Assembly (NCBI GenBank): GCA_028873695.1 | Contig: JAPPNU010000026.1 | Coordinates: 18,500 to 82,499, forward strand | DNA from: Gemmatimonadota bacterium | GTDB lineage: Bacteria; Latescibacterota; UBA2968; GCA-2709665 | DNA length: 64,000 nucleotides | Direction: 5' to 3' | In this document: one piece after another, positions 49,735-59,050 of the stretch | How positions within the stretch are numbered: position 1 is the stretch's first letter | How the letters are laid out: each line of letters opens with the position of its first letter | The notes under the pieces: generated by a model | What the model was told of the DNA's origin: nothing | What the model saw: the letters and a program-made list of their open reading frames with translations, nothing else | The model's database searches: none | Translations under genes and position numbers: made by a program

Positions 49735-50119
49735 TAGGTTGCTTTTCGCTACACGTATGTCAAGGAAATGACCAGGAATGACTGAAGATATGCGGAATAT
49801 TGCGCCAACGTTGTGGTGTTCAGATGTGGCGAAGGTTGGTCGCGTTTTCGCTTTTGTATATATAAACAAGGAGGTGCGAACGAAAATGCGATGTTAAACA
49901 GTTGTCGCGCATCAGAACATCCACAGTCACCATCCACCCCAACGATTCAAGGCAGGTTTCGCAGCATAAAGAGAAGGGAGGCGCCCTATCGCCGCTGCGT
50001 ATCGGAACTCAAAGGATAACCGCCATTCCGGACGGTTGAAGAGAGATTCGGAAGATTTAACAACAGGAGTAGAGGTTGTGAGGAAGTTTCCCAGAGGTCT
50101 TTTTTTCAGGGAGGTTGAG
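49735..50119 (+). other. Long 5' leader of paralog 2 with a consensus Shine-Dalgarno and mini-frame
   Basis: Inside the leader AAGGAGGT (about 49868-49875) is followed 10 bases later by ATG CGA TGT TAA, a three-residue frame (Met-Arg-Cys). No known riboswitch was recognised. A second GGGAGG (50108-50113) serves the large gene. A 68-codon open frame (49813-50019) overlaps this region but has no supporting features. The stretch 49568-49705 before the promoter shows nothing. Confidence 0.5.
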
Positions 50120-53100
50120 ATGCAGGCTAAACGGTTGTTGTGTTGTGGGTTTGCGTTTCTGATGGTTCTTGCCTTTGCCGGCGGTGCATCGGCATTGGAC
50201 GTCTCCGATGCCCAGGGCACGTGGGTTCGGATTGAGAGTCCGGCCAATGGCGCATGGGCCGCAATTGGCGATACAGTTGTCGTCGAGGTGAGTACCGTTA
50301 GCGCCGCGACTGAGATAGCTGTTGCGGTTGTGGCGCCGGACGGCGACGATGACGATACCGCCCCTGATGCGCTTCCGGGTACAGCGTTTACGGCGTCAAA
50401 TACCGAGCTGACTGTTCCAGACGACGATCGTGCTGGCGGGAGTACCGTCGCGCTTGAGCAGGGTGCCCAGGACGCCACGGTCGTTACATTTTACCTGCCT
50501 GTTGACGCCGACGCCGCCAATGATATTTCACGGTTGGGCCTGTTTGTCCAGGTCACGATCACAGGTGGTGGAAGCGCGGCGGGAACGATTTTAAACACGA
50601 CGACGGATGAACAGATCCTCGCCGGCGCCACCGGATTTGCCACGACGAAGGTCGGCGACGGGATAACGTTCGGTATTGACAACCAGCGTCCTATTCACGA
50701 TGGCGTGTTTACTACAGTGGATCTGGTGGGCTCGGATAAGATGAAGATCCAGGGCGCCGTGGAAACGACTACTGCGCTATTCAATGCCCGAGCCACGACT
50801 CCTCTCGTTGCCCCGAACTCGGAAATCAAAAAGGATGACGCGGTCAACGTCAGTCTTACGTTGGCCCGGGGCGCGTTGATCGCCGCCGGCGCCAGCAAGG
50901 CCACGGTCTTCTTTGTGAAGGAGTCGTTGATTTTACCTCCTCTCGGCGACCCGACCGGTACTCCAGCCGAAAGACTCGTTGTGGCAGGGGACGAGGCCAT
51001 ACTTGATTCAGCGATCACCTCCGTGGTATTTACGGACCTTCACGCCGCGCAGCCCCTGGTCAAGACGGTGGACACGTCGGAGGGCGTCTTCGGCGACGGC
51101 CTGAGGGTGAGGGCCTTCGGGTTCCTGCAGGATGAGGCGGGCAACCTGGGCGCCGCTACGGCTGTCAATGGCCCACCGGCGGGCGCTCCCGGGACTTACA
51201 CGTTTACTACGGGCGACAACGGAACTCCTGACGACCCTAACGACGACCCGACGGAAAATCGCGTCAATCTGTTCGTGATCGACACGACGTCGCCAAAGGT
51301 CACGGTGGCGTATCCGAAGGCGGGCGCTGTGGATTCGACGCATCTGTCGGCTGGGACGTCACAGATAAAACCAGTAACTTACTATTCGGACAGTGACGGG
51401 ACATTGGGTCCGGTGCCTGAATTCGATGATCTGCTTAAGCATCTAACGTTAGAGATCAGCGAGAATATCGACACGCTCCGGGTCACGCTCGGCGATTCGG
51501 CGTTTGTGGTTGCACGAACCGACGCTGACGTTTCCGACACGGCCATTTTCGATCTGCCGCTGCTGGATGGGGACGATCCGGCGTGGGATGCCCCCAACGG
51601 TATTACCGGAACACTGACGGTGTCCGCCGAGGACGGGGTAGGGAACGTTGGTTCCACGGAAAACGCGGGCATCACGTACGATTCCCATGCGCCGGTGCTT
51701 AGCGATCTGTTCCCGACCGTCGACGACGCGCCCAAGGACGAAGATGGCGTGGCGACCATTACGCGTGACACGCAGAGCCCGGTGTTCGGCTCCAGCGAAG
51801 AGCTGGACTCGCTGTCGGTGCGTTACGTGGAGAAGGGAGCGTCGCCGCCGCATTTCGTCGGCCAACACTTCTCCTCGGGCGCCATCCTCAGCGATGCTGA
51901 CGACAAGCTTGTGACCGCGACCGTCCGGGATACGTCATTCATGGATGGCGTGGATTACTACCTGCAGATCGTGGCTGTCGACTTTGCCGGTAACGCCTCC
52001 GTGACCGATGCGCAGGAGCTGAGGTTCACGAAGGACTTCGAGAACCCGGCTGCCGACTCCTTTGTGGTGGCTACCGCCGTGGACGATCAGGAAGCGGTGG
52101 TTGCCGGCGCCGCGTTGGCGCTGAACCTCACGGCCCTCGATACCCAGCTGACCCGTATGGAGGGAGAGGACGTGAAGGCGCCCACGTACAGGGGTGATTC
52201 CCGGGTACGCGTGGTGGTTTCAGACGATCAGGCGTCCCGCCTTGAGGGCGTTTCGTTCGACGGAGACAACGTGTCGATAGCCCCCGCGGATACGGGCATG
52301 GGCATCGCCACGCTGGGCTCCGACGGCTGGCAGGCGGGTGCGCGCAGCATCGAAATCTCGTCGGAGATGACGCTGAGCGACGTGATGGTCGTTGTGGAAG
52401 ATCGCGACGCTGATGGCGACGTTACGTTCAGCACGGAGTTGGGACCGTTCAGTTTCGACGCCGCCAAGTTCGCCGCATTCACGGTTCAGGCGATGGAGGA
52501 CGGCGAGGCGACTGACAACGTCATTGGTACGTTCCAGATCTCCGTGACGGCGACGGACGAATTCGGCAATCCGAGTATGAAGATCGGCAACACGATCGAC
52601 TCGGATGAGGAAGACGAGGTCCATAAGACCATCGCCATCGAGTTTTCATCCAACAACAGCCAGGTTTCGGTGCCATCCGGCAGGCAGGAAATTGTGGTCG
52701 GCGCGAACATGTTTGACGCAAGCGCCTCCGAATCGTCATCCGGTACCGTTGTTATCAGTGTATACGCTACTGCGGCTGCCGAGACCGGAACCGATACGTT
52801 GAACTTCGGCCCCGTGGCGCCGCCGCCGGCGCCTGGCGCGCCTGGTGCGCCCGCATCGTTGATCGTTCAGGATTACAAGGGTCCCAGCGGCGATGGCGAC
52901 CAGGGCGGGATGGTGATGGTGAGCTTCCCGAACTCGGCCGATCACGCCACGGTGGACAAGTATCAGATCTACAGGGAGGTGTCGGTGACCACCGGCCCGG
53001 ATTCCCTGGGTAACCTGGTGGAGCTGGACGAGGCAATGCTGGCGTGGGTGCCCTGGGCGGCTCTGAGCCAGGAGGATCCGAACGCTGACGTTCAGCGCGC

Positions 53101-54811
53101 GGTGATTCCTGCACTGGACAACGTGCCCACCAATTGGGCGGTGGCTGCGGTTGGCGTCGGTGGTTCTTCCGGCCAGACCTCTGCTACTGCGAAGCGTGTG
53201 TTCTCGAAAGAAAGCGTGCAGCAGACCCTCGAGTTGCTGGGTATGGCGCCCGAGGCGGTGCTGACGAGCGACGAACTGATGAACCAGTTCAACGCGCCCG
53301 AGGACTACGTGCAGTCGATCCTCGGGGACCAGGAGAACCTGGTCTTCGCGCCGGTGAATCCGGACGTGAGCGCGTTGCTGGGCAACGGGTCGGTTCCGGC
53401 GAACATCCGCACGAGTTCGGACGGAGGAGGACTGGCGTCCGAGCGTACGGCCACGGAGAAGCCTGTCGGCGCAACTGACGACATCGCTCCTGCCGCGGCG
53501 ACGGACGCTGCCGGTGCGCTGGGTAGCGACGGTGAAACGGCACTGGTGAACCTGTCCTGGACGGTCTCGTCGGATGACGGAAGAATTGTTGACGCGATTC
53601 CGTACCGCGGGCATAGTGTGCCGATCTACGGCGTGAAGGGTTACAGGGTGCTGCGAGGTACCGTGGGAGATGATGCTCCTGAGGTTATCGGCACGGTCGG
53701 CGCGGGTTCATCGGCGTTTGTCGACATGAACCTTCCGGACGGCGCATTTACCCTTACGTATCGTATAGACGCGTTGGACGACAACAACGCCACGCCGGGT
53801 GAAATGATCACGGTTTACAACATCGCGAACCGTGCGAAGTTCGTGGACGCCGAAGGCGAGCCGGTTTTCCTGATGGTGCTGCCGCCCGTTGGCGACCTTG
53901 AAGTGAACTTTGAGGACATTATCGCGTTCGCGGCCGCCTTTGGCAGCCAGAAGGGCGATGATAACTATAACGTACAGGCCGACGTGAACGACGACGGGAT
54001 GGTAGACTTCTCGGACTTCGTCACGGCGTCCGGATCGTTCGGTCGGACCGTGGCGGCGCCGGCGTCGAAGATGGCGGTGGTTCCGCAGCGTCCCGGCGTG
54101 AACGCCGATACGGAGATGAGGCTTGAGCTGGGCAGCGAGAAGGTGCTGGTGGGCGAGACGATCTCGGTGACGGTATCGATGGCCAACGTCGAAGCGTTGA
54201 ACGGTTACGGCCTGGAGTTGATGTATGACGCTGACAAGTTCGAGTTCGTCAGTGCGGTTGCTGCCGAGAAGGACCTGCTGAAGTCCGAAGGCGGCGAGAC
54301 GCCGCTGTTCAAGAACTGGGCTGACGAGGGCCGCGTGACGGTGGTCAACGCCATCACCGGTTCGGGCTCGGTGGGCGGCGAAGGCGCGCTGGTGACGTTC
54401 ACGTTCAAGGTTCTGAGGGAGTTCGAGGACAGCGCCCGATTCGAGATTGCACAGGGCGTGGTGTTCGATCCCGAGCGGCTGTCGAACCCGGTGGTGACGC
54501 TGGGCGCGCTGGACGTGCAGAGCACGCCGACCGAGTTCGCGCTGCATCAGAACTATCCGAACCCGTTCAACCCGCAAACCAACATTCCGTACGACCTGGC
54601 TGAAGGTGGGGACGTGGTCCTTCGGATCTACAACTTGCTGGGTCAGGAAGTGCGCACGCTGGTGCGTGAGCGCCAGGCGCCCGGCCGCTACACGGTGCAG
54701 TGGAGCGGAATGGATGACCGCGGAGTATCGGTTTCGAGTGGAATTTACTTCTATCAGGTCTCGATTGCCGGTAAGTTCCAGGATGCCAAGCGGTTGATGT
54801 TGCTCAAGTAG
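50120..54811 (+). CDS. Giant secreted protein with FN3-like, dockerin-like, cohesin and type IX sorting domains (paralog 2)
   Basis: 1563 residues from ATG 50120, chosen because GGGAGG precedes it by six bases and a clear signal peptide begins there (RLLCCGFAFLMVLAFAGGASA). It is followed by Ig-like beta-rich sequence with the same EELDSLSVRYVE landmark as paralog 1. An FN3-like region (about 1120-1240), a dockerin-like EF-hand module (about 1258-1310, DVNDDGMVDFSDFVTAS), a cohesin-like domain (about 1332-1468) and a type IX sorting domain (about 1470-1563) follow in that order. The last ~450 residues are very similar to paralog 1, the N-terminal part much less. Surface location is inferred from the sorting domain. 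It ends at a terminator. Confidence 0.87.
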   Translation: MQAKRLLCCGFAFLMVLAFAGGASALDVSDAQGTWVRIESPANGAWAAIGDTVVVEVSTVSAATEIAVAVVAPDGDDDDTAPDALPGTAFTASNTELTVPDDDRAGGSTVALEQGAQDATVVTFYLPVDADAANDISRLGLFVQVTITGGGSAAGTILNTTTDEQILAGATGFATTKVGDGITFGIDNQRPIHDGVFTTVDLVGSDKMKIQGAVETTTALFNARATTPLVAPNSEIKKDDAVNVSLTLARGALIAAGASKATVFFVKESLILPPLGDPTGTPAERLVVAGDEAILDSAITSVVFTDLHAAQPLVKTVDTSEGVFGDGLRVRAFGFLQDEAGNLGAATAVNGPPAGAPGTYTFTTGDNGTPDDPNDDPTENRVNLFVIDTTSPKVTVAYPKAGAVDSTHLSAGTSQIKPVTYYSDSDGTLGPVPEFDDLLKHLTLEISENIDTLRVTLGDSAFVVARTDADVSDTAIFDLPLLDGDDPAWDAPNGITGTLTVSAEDGVGNVGSTENAGITYDSHAPVLSDLFPTVDDAPKDEDGVATITRDTQSPVFGSSEELDSLSVRYVEKGASPPHFVGQHFSSGAILSDADDKLVTATVRDTSFMDGVDYYLQIVAVDFAGNASVTDAQELRFTKDFENPAADSFVVATAVDDQEAVVAGAALALNLTALDTQLTRMEGEDVKAPTYRGDSRVRVVVSDDQASRLEGVSFDGDNVSIAPADTGMGIATLGSDGWQAGARSIEISSEMTLSDVMVVVEDRDADGDVTFSTELGPFSFDAAKFAAFTVQAMEDGEATDNVIGTFQISVTATDEFGNPSMKIGNTIDSDEEDEVHKTIAIEFSSNNSQVSVPSGRQEIVVGANMFDASASESSSGTVVISVYATAAAETGTDTLNFGPVAPPPAPGAPGAPASLIVQDYKGPSGDGDQGGMVMVSFPNSADHATVDKYQIYREVSVTTGPDSLGNLVELDEAMLAWVPWAALSQEDPNADVQRAVIPALDNVPTNWAVAAVGVGGSSGQTSATAKRVFSKESVQQTLELLGMAPEAVLTSDELMNQFNAPEDYVQSILGDQENLVFAPVNPDVSALLGNGSVPANIRTSSDGGGLASERTATEKPVGATDDIAPAAATDAAGALGSDGETALVNLSWTVSSDDGRIVDAIPYRGHSVPIYGVKGYRVLRGTVGDDAPEVIGTVGAGSSAFVDMNLPDGAFTLTYRIDALDDNNATPGEMITVYNIANRAKFVDAEGEPVFLMVLPPVGDLEVNFEDIIAFAAAFGSQKGDDNYNVQADVNDDGMVDFSDFVTASGSFGRTVAAPASKMAVVPQRPGVNADTEMRLELGSEKVLVGETISVTVSMANVEALNGYGLELMYDADKFEFVSAVAAEKDLLKSEGGETPLFKNWADEGRVTVVNAITGSGSVGGEGALVTFTFKVLREFEDSARFEIAQGVVFDPERLSNPVVTLGALDVQSTPTEFALHQNYPNPFNPQTNIPYDLAEGGDVVLRIYNLLGQEVRTLVRERQAPGRYTVQWSGMDDRGVSVSSGIYFYQVSIAGKFQDAKRLMLLK

Positions 54812-54822
54812 TCAGAAAAAGG

Positions 54823-54864
54823 GTATGGGAGGTTCCTTGTCGGGGCCTCCCATACTTTGGTTTT
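54823..54864 (+). terminator. Rho-independent terminator after paralog 2
   Basis: A ten-base stem GTATGGGAGG / CCTCCCATAC (54823-54832 and 54846-54855) with a 13-base loop is followed by a T-rich tail (TTTGGTTTTCC). It separates paralog 2 from the next surface-protein gene. Confidence 0.85.
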
Positions 54865-54930
54865 CCTTCTGGAGCGAGCATGAGCATGTATTCTGGAGCT
54901 GAAACACACACACCGGGAAGGAGAAGCGAG

Positions 54931-56397
54931 ATGCATAGGGTTAAGCCGATTAGCTTTGTTACGGTCGCCGTCGCGGCGTTTCTTGTGGTGGCGGTCGGCA
55001 TCGGAGGCGCCGAAGCAAGCCTCAAGGATTCGATGCTGGTAGTGGATACCGTGGTCAATATGGCGTATGACGAAGGAGAGAATACGGTTGCTCCTTCGAT
55101 GGCCATGGCAGGCGACACGGTGAAGGTCGAGATGTACGTGAAAGGCGGCGGTGGCCAGAAGGCAGTGGGGCTTGATGCCCAATTTGGCGCCGCGCTTGGT
55201 GAGATGATGATTCCTGACGCCGCCTGGCAGATTGTCGGTGCATCCACCATATTCCCGCTGGAATTGAAGGTAGGGCCTCATGCAGTCCAGGTGGCGGCGT
55301 TGCCGTCAGCCGATATTCCCGCGAACGGATACATCGGAACGGTGCATATCGTTGGCGCAGCGGATGCCCCGGAAGGCGCTTCCTTCTACGTGAAATCCGC
55401 CGTCATTGCACTGGCCACCGGGAGCGCGGACAGCCTGGACGTGTCTGCCGCGATCGTGGTCGTCGCAGCGCCCACCGGCCCCAGCGTAATGGGCATGGGT
55501 GACGCTTTGATGGCAGGGAATATGGTTCAGATTCCCGCCGACGAAAGCGTTCAGATCACCGTGGGGTTGGAGGACGTCATGTCCGATACGCCGAGCGTAT
55601 CCTGGACCGTGGCGGAGGAAGGCGAGGGCACGCTGAGCATCCTGGATAAGGAAGGCATGATGCTCGAGCTCGACGAGCAGATGATGTTGATGGACGCACC
55701 ATCCGAAATCGTACTGAAGGTAACCGGCGGAAGCCTTCTGGTGACGGTCAAGGCCACGGTGGACGGCCACGAAACGGAAGCCGTGACGTTTGCGTTCAGC
55801 CAGTTGAACCCCGCCGAACTGGCCTCGTTCGACGGCGCGATGCAGGAAAACCAGGTCGTGTTGAACTGGTCCACGGTCTCGCAGACGAACAACGCGGGCT
55901 GGCGCATTCTGCGCAGCGTCGACGGGGAGACCTTCGAGGCGGTGGGCGATTTCGTTCAGGGCGCGGGGACTTCCGATGCCCTGATGAACTACAGTTTTGA
56001 AGACAAGAACCTGCCGGGCGTGGAGAAGGTTTACTACAGGCTCGAGCAGGTGGATCTGGACGGCTCCATCTCGAAGTCGAACGTGATCGAGGTGCTTCTG
56101 GGCGCCCGGATGCCGTTGCCCACGGAATTTGCGGTCAACGTCTATCCGAATCCGTTCAACCCCAGCACCACGATTTCGTACGAACTTCCGGAGGGCGCTC
56201 CGGTTTCCGTGGTGATTTACGACGTGCTGGGCCAGCAGGTGCGGCACCTGATTTCGCAGTTCAACTCGGCCGGCCGCTACTCGGTCCAGTGGGACGCGCG
56301 CGACAATCAGGGCAGGGGCGTTGCCAGCGGCGTTTACATCGCCAAGGTGGACGCGGGAACCGCCACGCTGTCCCAGAAGATGCTGCTGCTCAAGTAA
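54931..56397 (+). CDS. Secreted protein with type IX sorting domain
   Basis: 488 residues from ATG 54931, with AAGGAG eight bases upstream. A signal peptide (VTVAVAAFLVVAVGIGGAEA) is followed by a beta-rich N-terminal domain that might be cohesin-like (DTVKVEMYVKGGGGQKAVGLDAQFG), a Met-rich middle section (GMMLELDEQMMLMD), an FN3-like domain (LNWSTVSQTNNAGWRILRS ... YYRLEQVDLDGS) and a C-terminal sorting domain (VNVYPNPFNPSTTISYELPEG ... GRGVASGVYIAKV). It is likely a smaller surface partner of the two giant proteins; its specific role is not known. A strong terminator follows. Confidence 0.84.
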   Translation: MHRVKPISFVTVAVAAFLVVAVGIGGAEASLKDSMLVVDTVVNMAYDEGENTVAPSMAMAGDTVKVEMYVKGGGGQKAVGLDAQFGAALGEMMIPDAAWQIVGASTIFPLELKVGPHAVQVAALPSADIPANGYIGTVHIVGAADAPEGASFYVKSAVIALATGSADSLDVSAAIVVVAAPTGPSVMGMGDALMAGNMVQIPADESVQITVGLEDVMSDTPSVSWTVAEEGEGTLSILDKEGMMLELDEQMMLMDAPSEIVLKVTGGSLLVTVKATVDGHETEAVTFAFSQLNPAELASFDGAMQENQVVLNWSTVSQTNNAGWRILRSVDGETFEAVGDFVQGAGTSDALMNYSFEDKNLPGVEKVYYRLEQVDLDGSISKSNVIEVLLGARMPLPTEFAVNVYPNPFNPSTTISYELPEGAPVSVVIYDVLGQQVRHLISQFNSAGRYSVQWDARDNQGRGVASGVYIAKVDAGTATLSQKMLLLK

Positions 56398-56421
56398 TCG
56401 CAGCCGCAGAGATTGAAATTC

Positions 56422-56457
56422 AAAAAGCCGCCGGACGCAAAGTTCGGCGGCTTTTTT
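56422..56457 (+). terminator. Strong rho-independent terminator after the 488-residue gene
   Basis: AAAAAGCCGCCG (56422-56433) pairs with CGGCGGCTTTTTT (56445-56457), with loop GACGCAAAGTT, ending in six T. It begins 24 bases after the stop codon. Confidence 0.92.
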
Positions 56458-57334
56458 CATGTCAAGTACAGCTGTCAGCTCTCAGTGGTCAGCTGTCAGC
56501 TAAGACAAAAGACAGAGGCGAAAACCAAATTCAAAAACCACGTCTCCCCACCGCCCAGACCTCTCTCCCCGGCCCTCTCTCCTAAAGGAGAGAGGGAGGA
56601 AAGGCAGGTCTCGCCCAATCAATGGACTTCACATCTGGGCGACCGGGGGTACGGGGGGTTTTTCCGTGCCGATCCGTTCAGCGCTTTCGTATTGGTACTC
56701 TCCAAGAGCTTACAGGCCACCCAATTGCCATTGATGCCTCCGGAGTGATTCACGGAAAAACCGGCCCCCTGCCGAAGGGCGCGCTTCTTTTTGGTCCTTT
56801 TTCTTCGGCGCATAAGAAAAAGGACGTAAAAGACGAAAAATAAAGGGTTTATGGACAATAAATCTGGCGTGCAAATGACATATGTGTCGTTTGCTTTTCT
56901 ATATAGAATCATGCCTCCGGCGTGTTCCTTAACACCGGATAGAGATTAGACATTAGCCGAACGAGGTCGCCTGCATCGTCAGATATTGTTAAGCCCGCTC
57001 CCGGCCCCGCAGACCTCTCTCCCCGGCCCACTCTCCTAAAGGAAAGAGGGAGAATGGCACAGAAATCGCGACATGATCTACCCATATCCGGAGCGAGGGC
57101 GTCACAGCCCCCGAACTTCATGTGACCCAGGCGATATATAATGGTGAACGGCGAATGTACGATACCGGAGGCAGGGATATTTGCTCAATGAAGAACTGGC
57201 CGGTACCGTTGAGACAGAGGCACTTGATTTGCACTACACAATATAGTACTTTTTCGAGTGTCAGACAGGCAGGCCGGTCGTGGGGTACCCTACCGGAAGA
57301 ACCTCACGAAAAAAAACATTGAACGAGAACTCAG
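56458..57334. repeat. Intergenic repeats (P9 end, inverted P2, P10, P2, P3)
   Basis: In order: P9-type CAGCTGTCAGCTC (56466-56505), an inverted P2 (56556-56607), P10 copy 1 (56641-56932), P2 (57008-57052) joined by GCGACATGATCTACCC to P3 (57089-57118). This P2-P3 composite recurs at 59778-59884. Between 57122 and 57334 a 66-codon open frame exists but has no ribosome binding site or recognised motif, so I treat it as unexplained sequence. Confidence 0.72.
56641..56932 (+). repeat. P10 covarying-stem element, copy 1
   Basis: Left arm GGGGGGTTTTTCCGTG (56653-56668) pairs with CACGGAAAAACCGGCCCCC (56751-56769) around an 82-base loop. A second, perfect 12-base hairpin GTCCTTTTTCTT / AAGAAAAAGGAC lies at 56794-56825. 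A 3' part rich in A and T (GGGTTTATGGACAATAAATC ... CATATGTGTCGTTTGC) is conserved in copy 2 and ends at GCCTCCGGCGTGTTCCTTAA. Confidence 0.8.
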
Positions 57335-57523
57335 ATGAGTACGGTGACTAACGAAGATAGAGATTGGGGTAGTGAACAGGTAGCAAAGCTGCAATGGCTT
57401 TCGGAACAGATGGATAAACGCATTGAATTTATGGAGAAACTGTACGTCAGCATAGACCGTAAACTTTGGGCTGTCATATTGCTGGGAATAGGGGCAATAC
57501 TGGTTCCCATTCTCATCAGGTGA
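57335..57523 (+). CDS. Tail-anchored mini-protein (family B-like)
   Basis: 62 residues. A charged helical region (SEQVAKLQWLSEQMDKRIEFMEKLYVSIDRKL) is followed by a C-terminal membrane helix (WAVILLGIGAILVPILI). Same overall plan as the mini-proteins at 49136 and 57932 but with little sequence identity. GAACGAGAA upstream is a weak ribosome binding site. Function unknown. Confidence 0.58.
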   Translation: MSTVTNEDRDWGSEQVAKLQWLSEQMDKRIEFMEKLYVSIDRKLWAVILLGIGAILVPILIR

Positions 57524-57931
57524 ACGGATCTTCATATCTGACGTTTCGGCGTCGGCCGGAGGCCATTGGTTCGCCTGTGTGGACGTATTCTCCAGCCCTG
57601 CATTTCGCGTACTTTCGCGACTTTCGTAGTTAATCAGATCCGTTTTTGGACATGTGTGAGGTCAACCTTGATTCGCAATTATACGGGGACCTGAATGTCG
57701 AATATATACAGAAGAACAAAGTCGAATCGACGTCAAGGGTCCCGGATACTTCAGGTCACTGGACGTGAAGGGAATTGTCATCCATTTGAACGACCTCAAT
57801 ACACCGTTTTCGCACCGTCACCTTCAGTGCCTTTTGTGCTTTTTGTGGTAAATTGACTGTTGTCTTTTTTCGAATTGAGGTTAAGTGTAAGAGAAATTAA
57901 ACGGATTCCAACACGCACTGGGAGACACGTT
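57524..57931. repeat. Full P8 unit
   Basis: A complete P8 repeat (about 57655-57885) runs from GAGGTCAACCTTGATTC to GAATTGAGGTTAAG. 57524-57650 shows nothing recognised. GGGAG at 57920-57924 is the ribosome binding site of the next gene. Confidence 0.72.
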
Positions 57932-58189
57932 ATGCCGTCCGTAACACCCCCCGGTGAAGCCGATTTCGATGCCAGGCATTCCCGCCTGGAGGGAATCGCC
58001 GAGCAGCTGAGCGAGCGCATGAGCAGCATCGAGACGCGCATGGACGCCGGTTTCCGCGATGTCCATCGGCGCATGGACGCTGGTTTCCTCGACGTCCAGC
58101 GGCGCATCGACGCCGGTTTCCGCTGGATGATCGGTATTCAGATCACAACGCTAATTGCGCTTGGCACGCTCATTCTCGTCAAACTCTAA
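57932..58189 (+). CDS. Tail-anchored coiled-coil mini-protein (family B)
   Basis: 85 residues from ATG 57932, GGGAG seven bases upstream. RLEGIAEQLSERMSSIETR is a coiled coil. Three tandem copies of an 11-residue unit follow (RMDAGFRDVHR, RMDAGFLDVQR, RIDAGFRWMIG), and the protein ends in a membrane helix (IQITTLIALGTLILVKL). The end is nearly identical to the protein at 49136, which has only one such unit, so the family varies by repeat number. Function unknown. Confidence 0.68.
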   Translation: MPSVTPPGEADFDARHSRLEGIAEQLSERMSSIETRMDAGFRDVHRRMDAGFLDVQRRIDAGFRWMIGIQITTLIALGTLILVKL

Positions 58190-58277
58190 CCCACGGGGGA
58201 AGGGGAGTTTGAGTGAACGCGTTGGCCTGAAGCCTGAGTCACGCACCACAACCATCCCCAGTGAAACGGCGGAAACC

Positions 58278-58832
58278 ATGGCCATTTTCAATCCTACGGT
58301 CAAGTTCACCTACAAAGACTACGTGAATGCACCGGAAGACAAGCGGTACGAGCTAATTGACGGAGATCTGTTAATAACCCCCGCGCCCGGGGAACTTCAC
58401 CAGCGAGTTTCCATCCTGCTGGGTTCGAAACTGTTTCAGTTCGCATTCGAGAACAGCCTTGGGCGGGTCTATGTCGCTCCCTTCGACGTGGTGTTGTCGG
58501 AGATGGACGTGGTACAACCGGATGTGCTATATGTCTCCAACGAACGAAGCCGGATCATCACCCCCGAGAATGTCCAGGGCGCGCCGGACATGGTCGTGGA
58601 AATCCTCTCTCCCTCAACGGCCACGCGCGACACGACATTCAAGCGCGTATTGTATTCCAGGCACGGAGTGAGAGAATACTGGATCGTGGATACAGAACAA
58701 AAGACGATCACGGTCCTGCTGCCTGGCAATCGAGGATTGAGGGTTGCGGAAGTCTGTGGCGAAGGAGAGACGTTGACTTCGGCAACTTTGCAGGGTTTCA
58801 AGTTGAATGTCGACGAGGTGTTTCAACCCTGA
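58278..58832 (+). CDS. Uma2-family putative endonuclease (DUF820)
   Basis: 184 residues from ATG 58278. The PD-(D/E)XK-like core is visible: KRYELIDGDLLITPAP, the HQRVSILLGSKL helix, VVQPDVLYVSNER with the catalytic Asp, APDMVVEILSPST with the Glu, and REYWIVD. This is the standard Uma2 layout. Members are common multi-copy genes with predicted but rarely tested nuclease activity, often near mobile DNA. Here it follows a coiled-coil mini-protein and precedes a MITE-disrupted gene. Confidence 0.86.
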   Translation: MAIFNPTVKFTYKDYVNAPEDKRYELIDGDLLITPAPGELHQRVSILLGSKLFQFAFENSLGRVYVAPFDVVLSEMDVVQPDVLYVSNERSRIITPENVQGAPDMVVEILSPSTATRDTTFKRVLYSRHGVREYWIVDTEQKTITVLLPGNRGLRVAEVCGEGETLTSATLQGFKLNVDEVFQP

Positions 58833-59050
58833 TTCCACATAGACTGAAACGCTCGGCCGATCCCAACTTGCTTCCATTCTTAAAATACCGCATTTAGGGG
58901 GTGACGATTCATAGACCTTTGGATAGATTGTATGGAGCATCAGGACGACGCCATTTCCGAAATGGGGTCGTTTCTCCATAACGGGCGCGGTGAATCAACC
59001 CGTCCCGGGTCCAATTGATATCCCCCGGATCCAATAAGAAAACGCACCCG

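Noticed and set aside
49813..50019. 68-codon open frame in the leader of paralog 2
   Set aside because: No Shine-Dalgarno in frame and it overlaps the stronger mini-ORF signal.
57122..57322. 66-codon open frame between P3 and the mini-protein gene
   Set aside because: No ribosome binding site, homology or membrane segment. It may be a decayed gene, but this cannot be supported.
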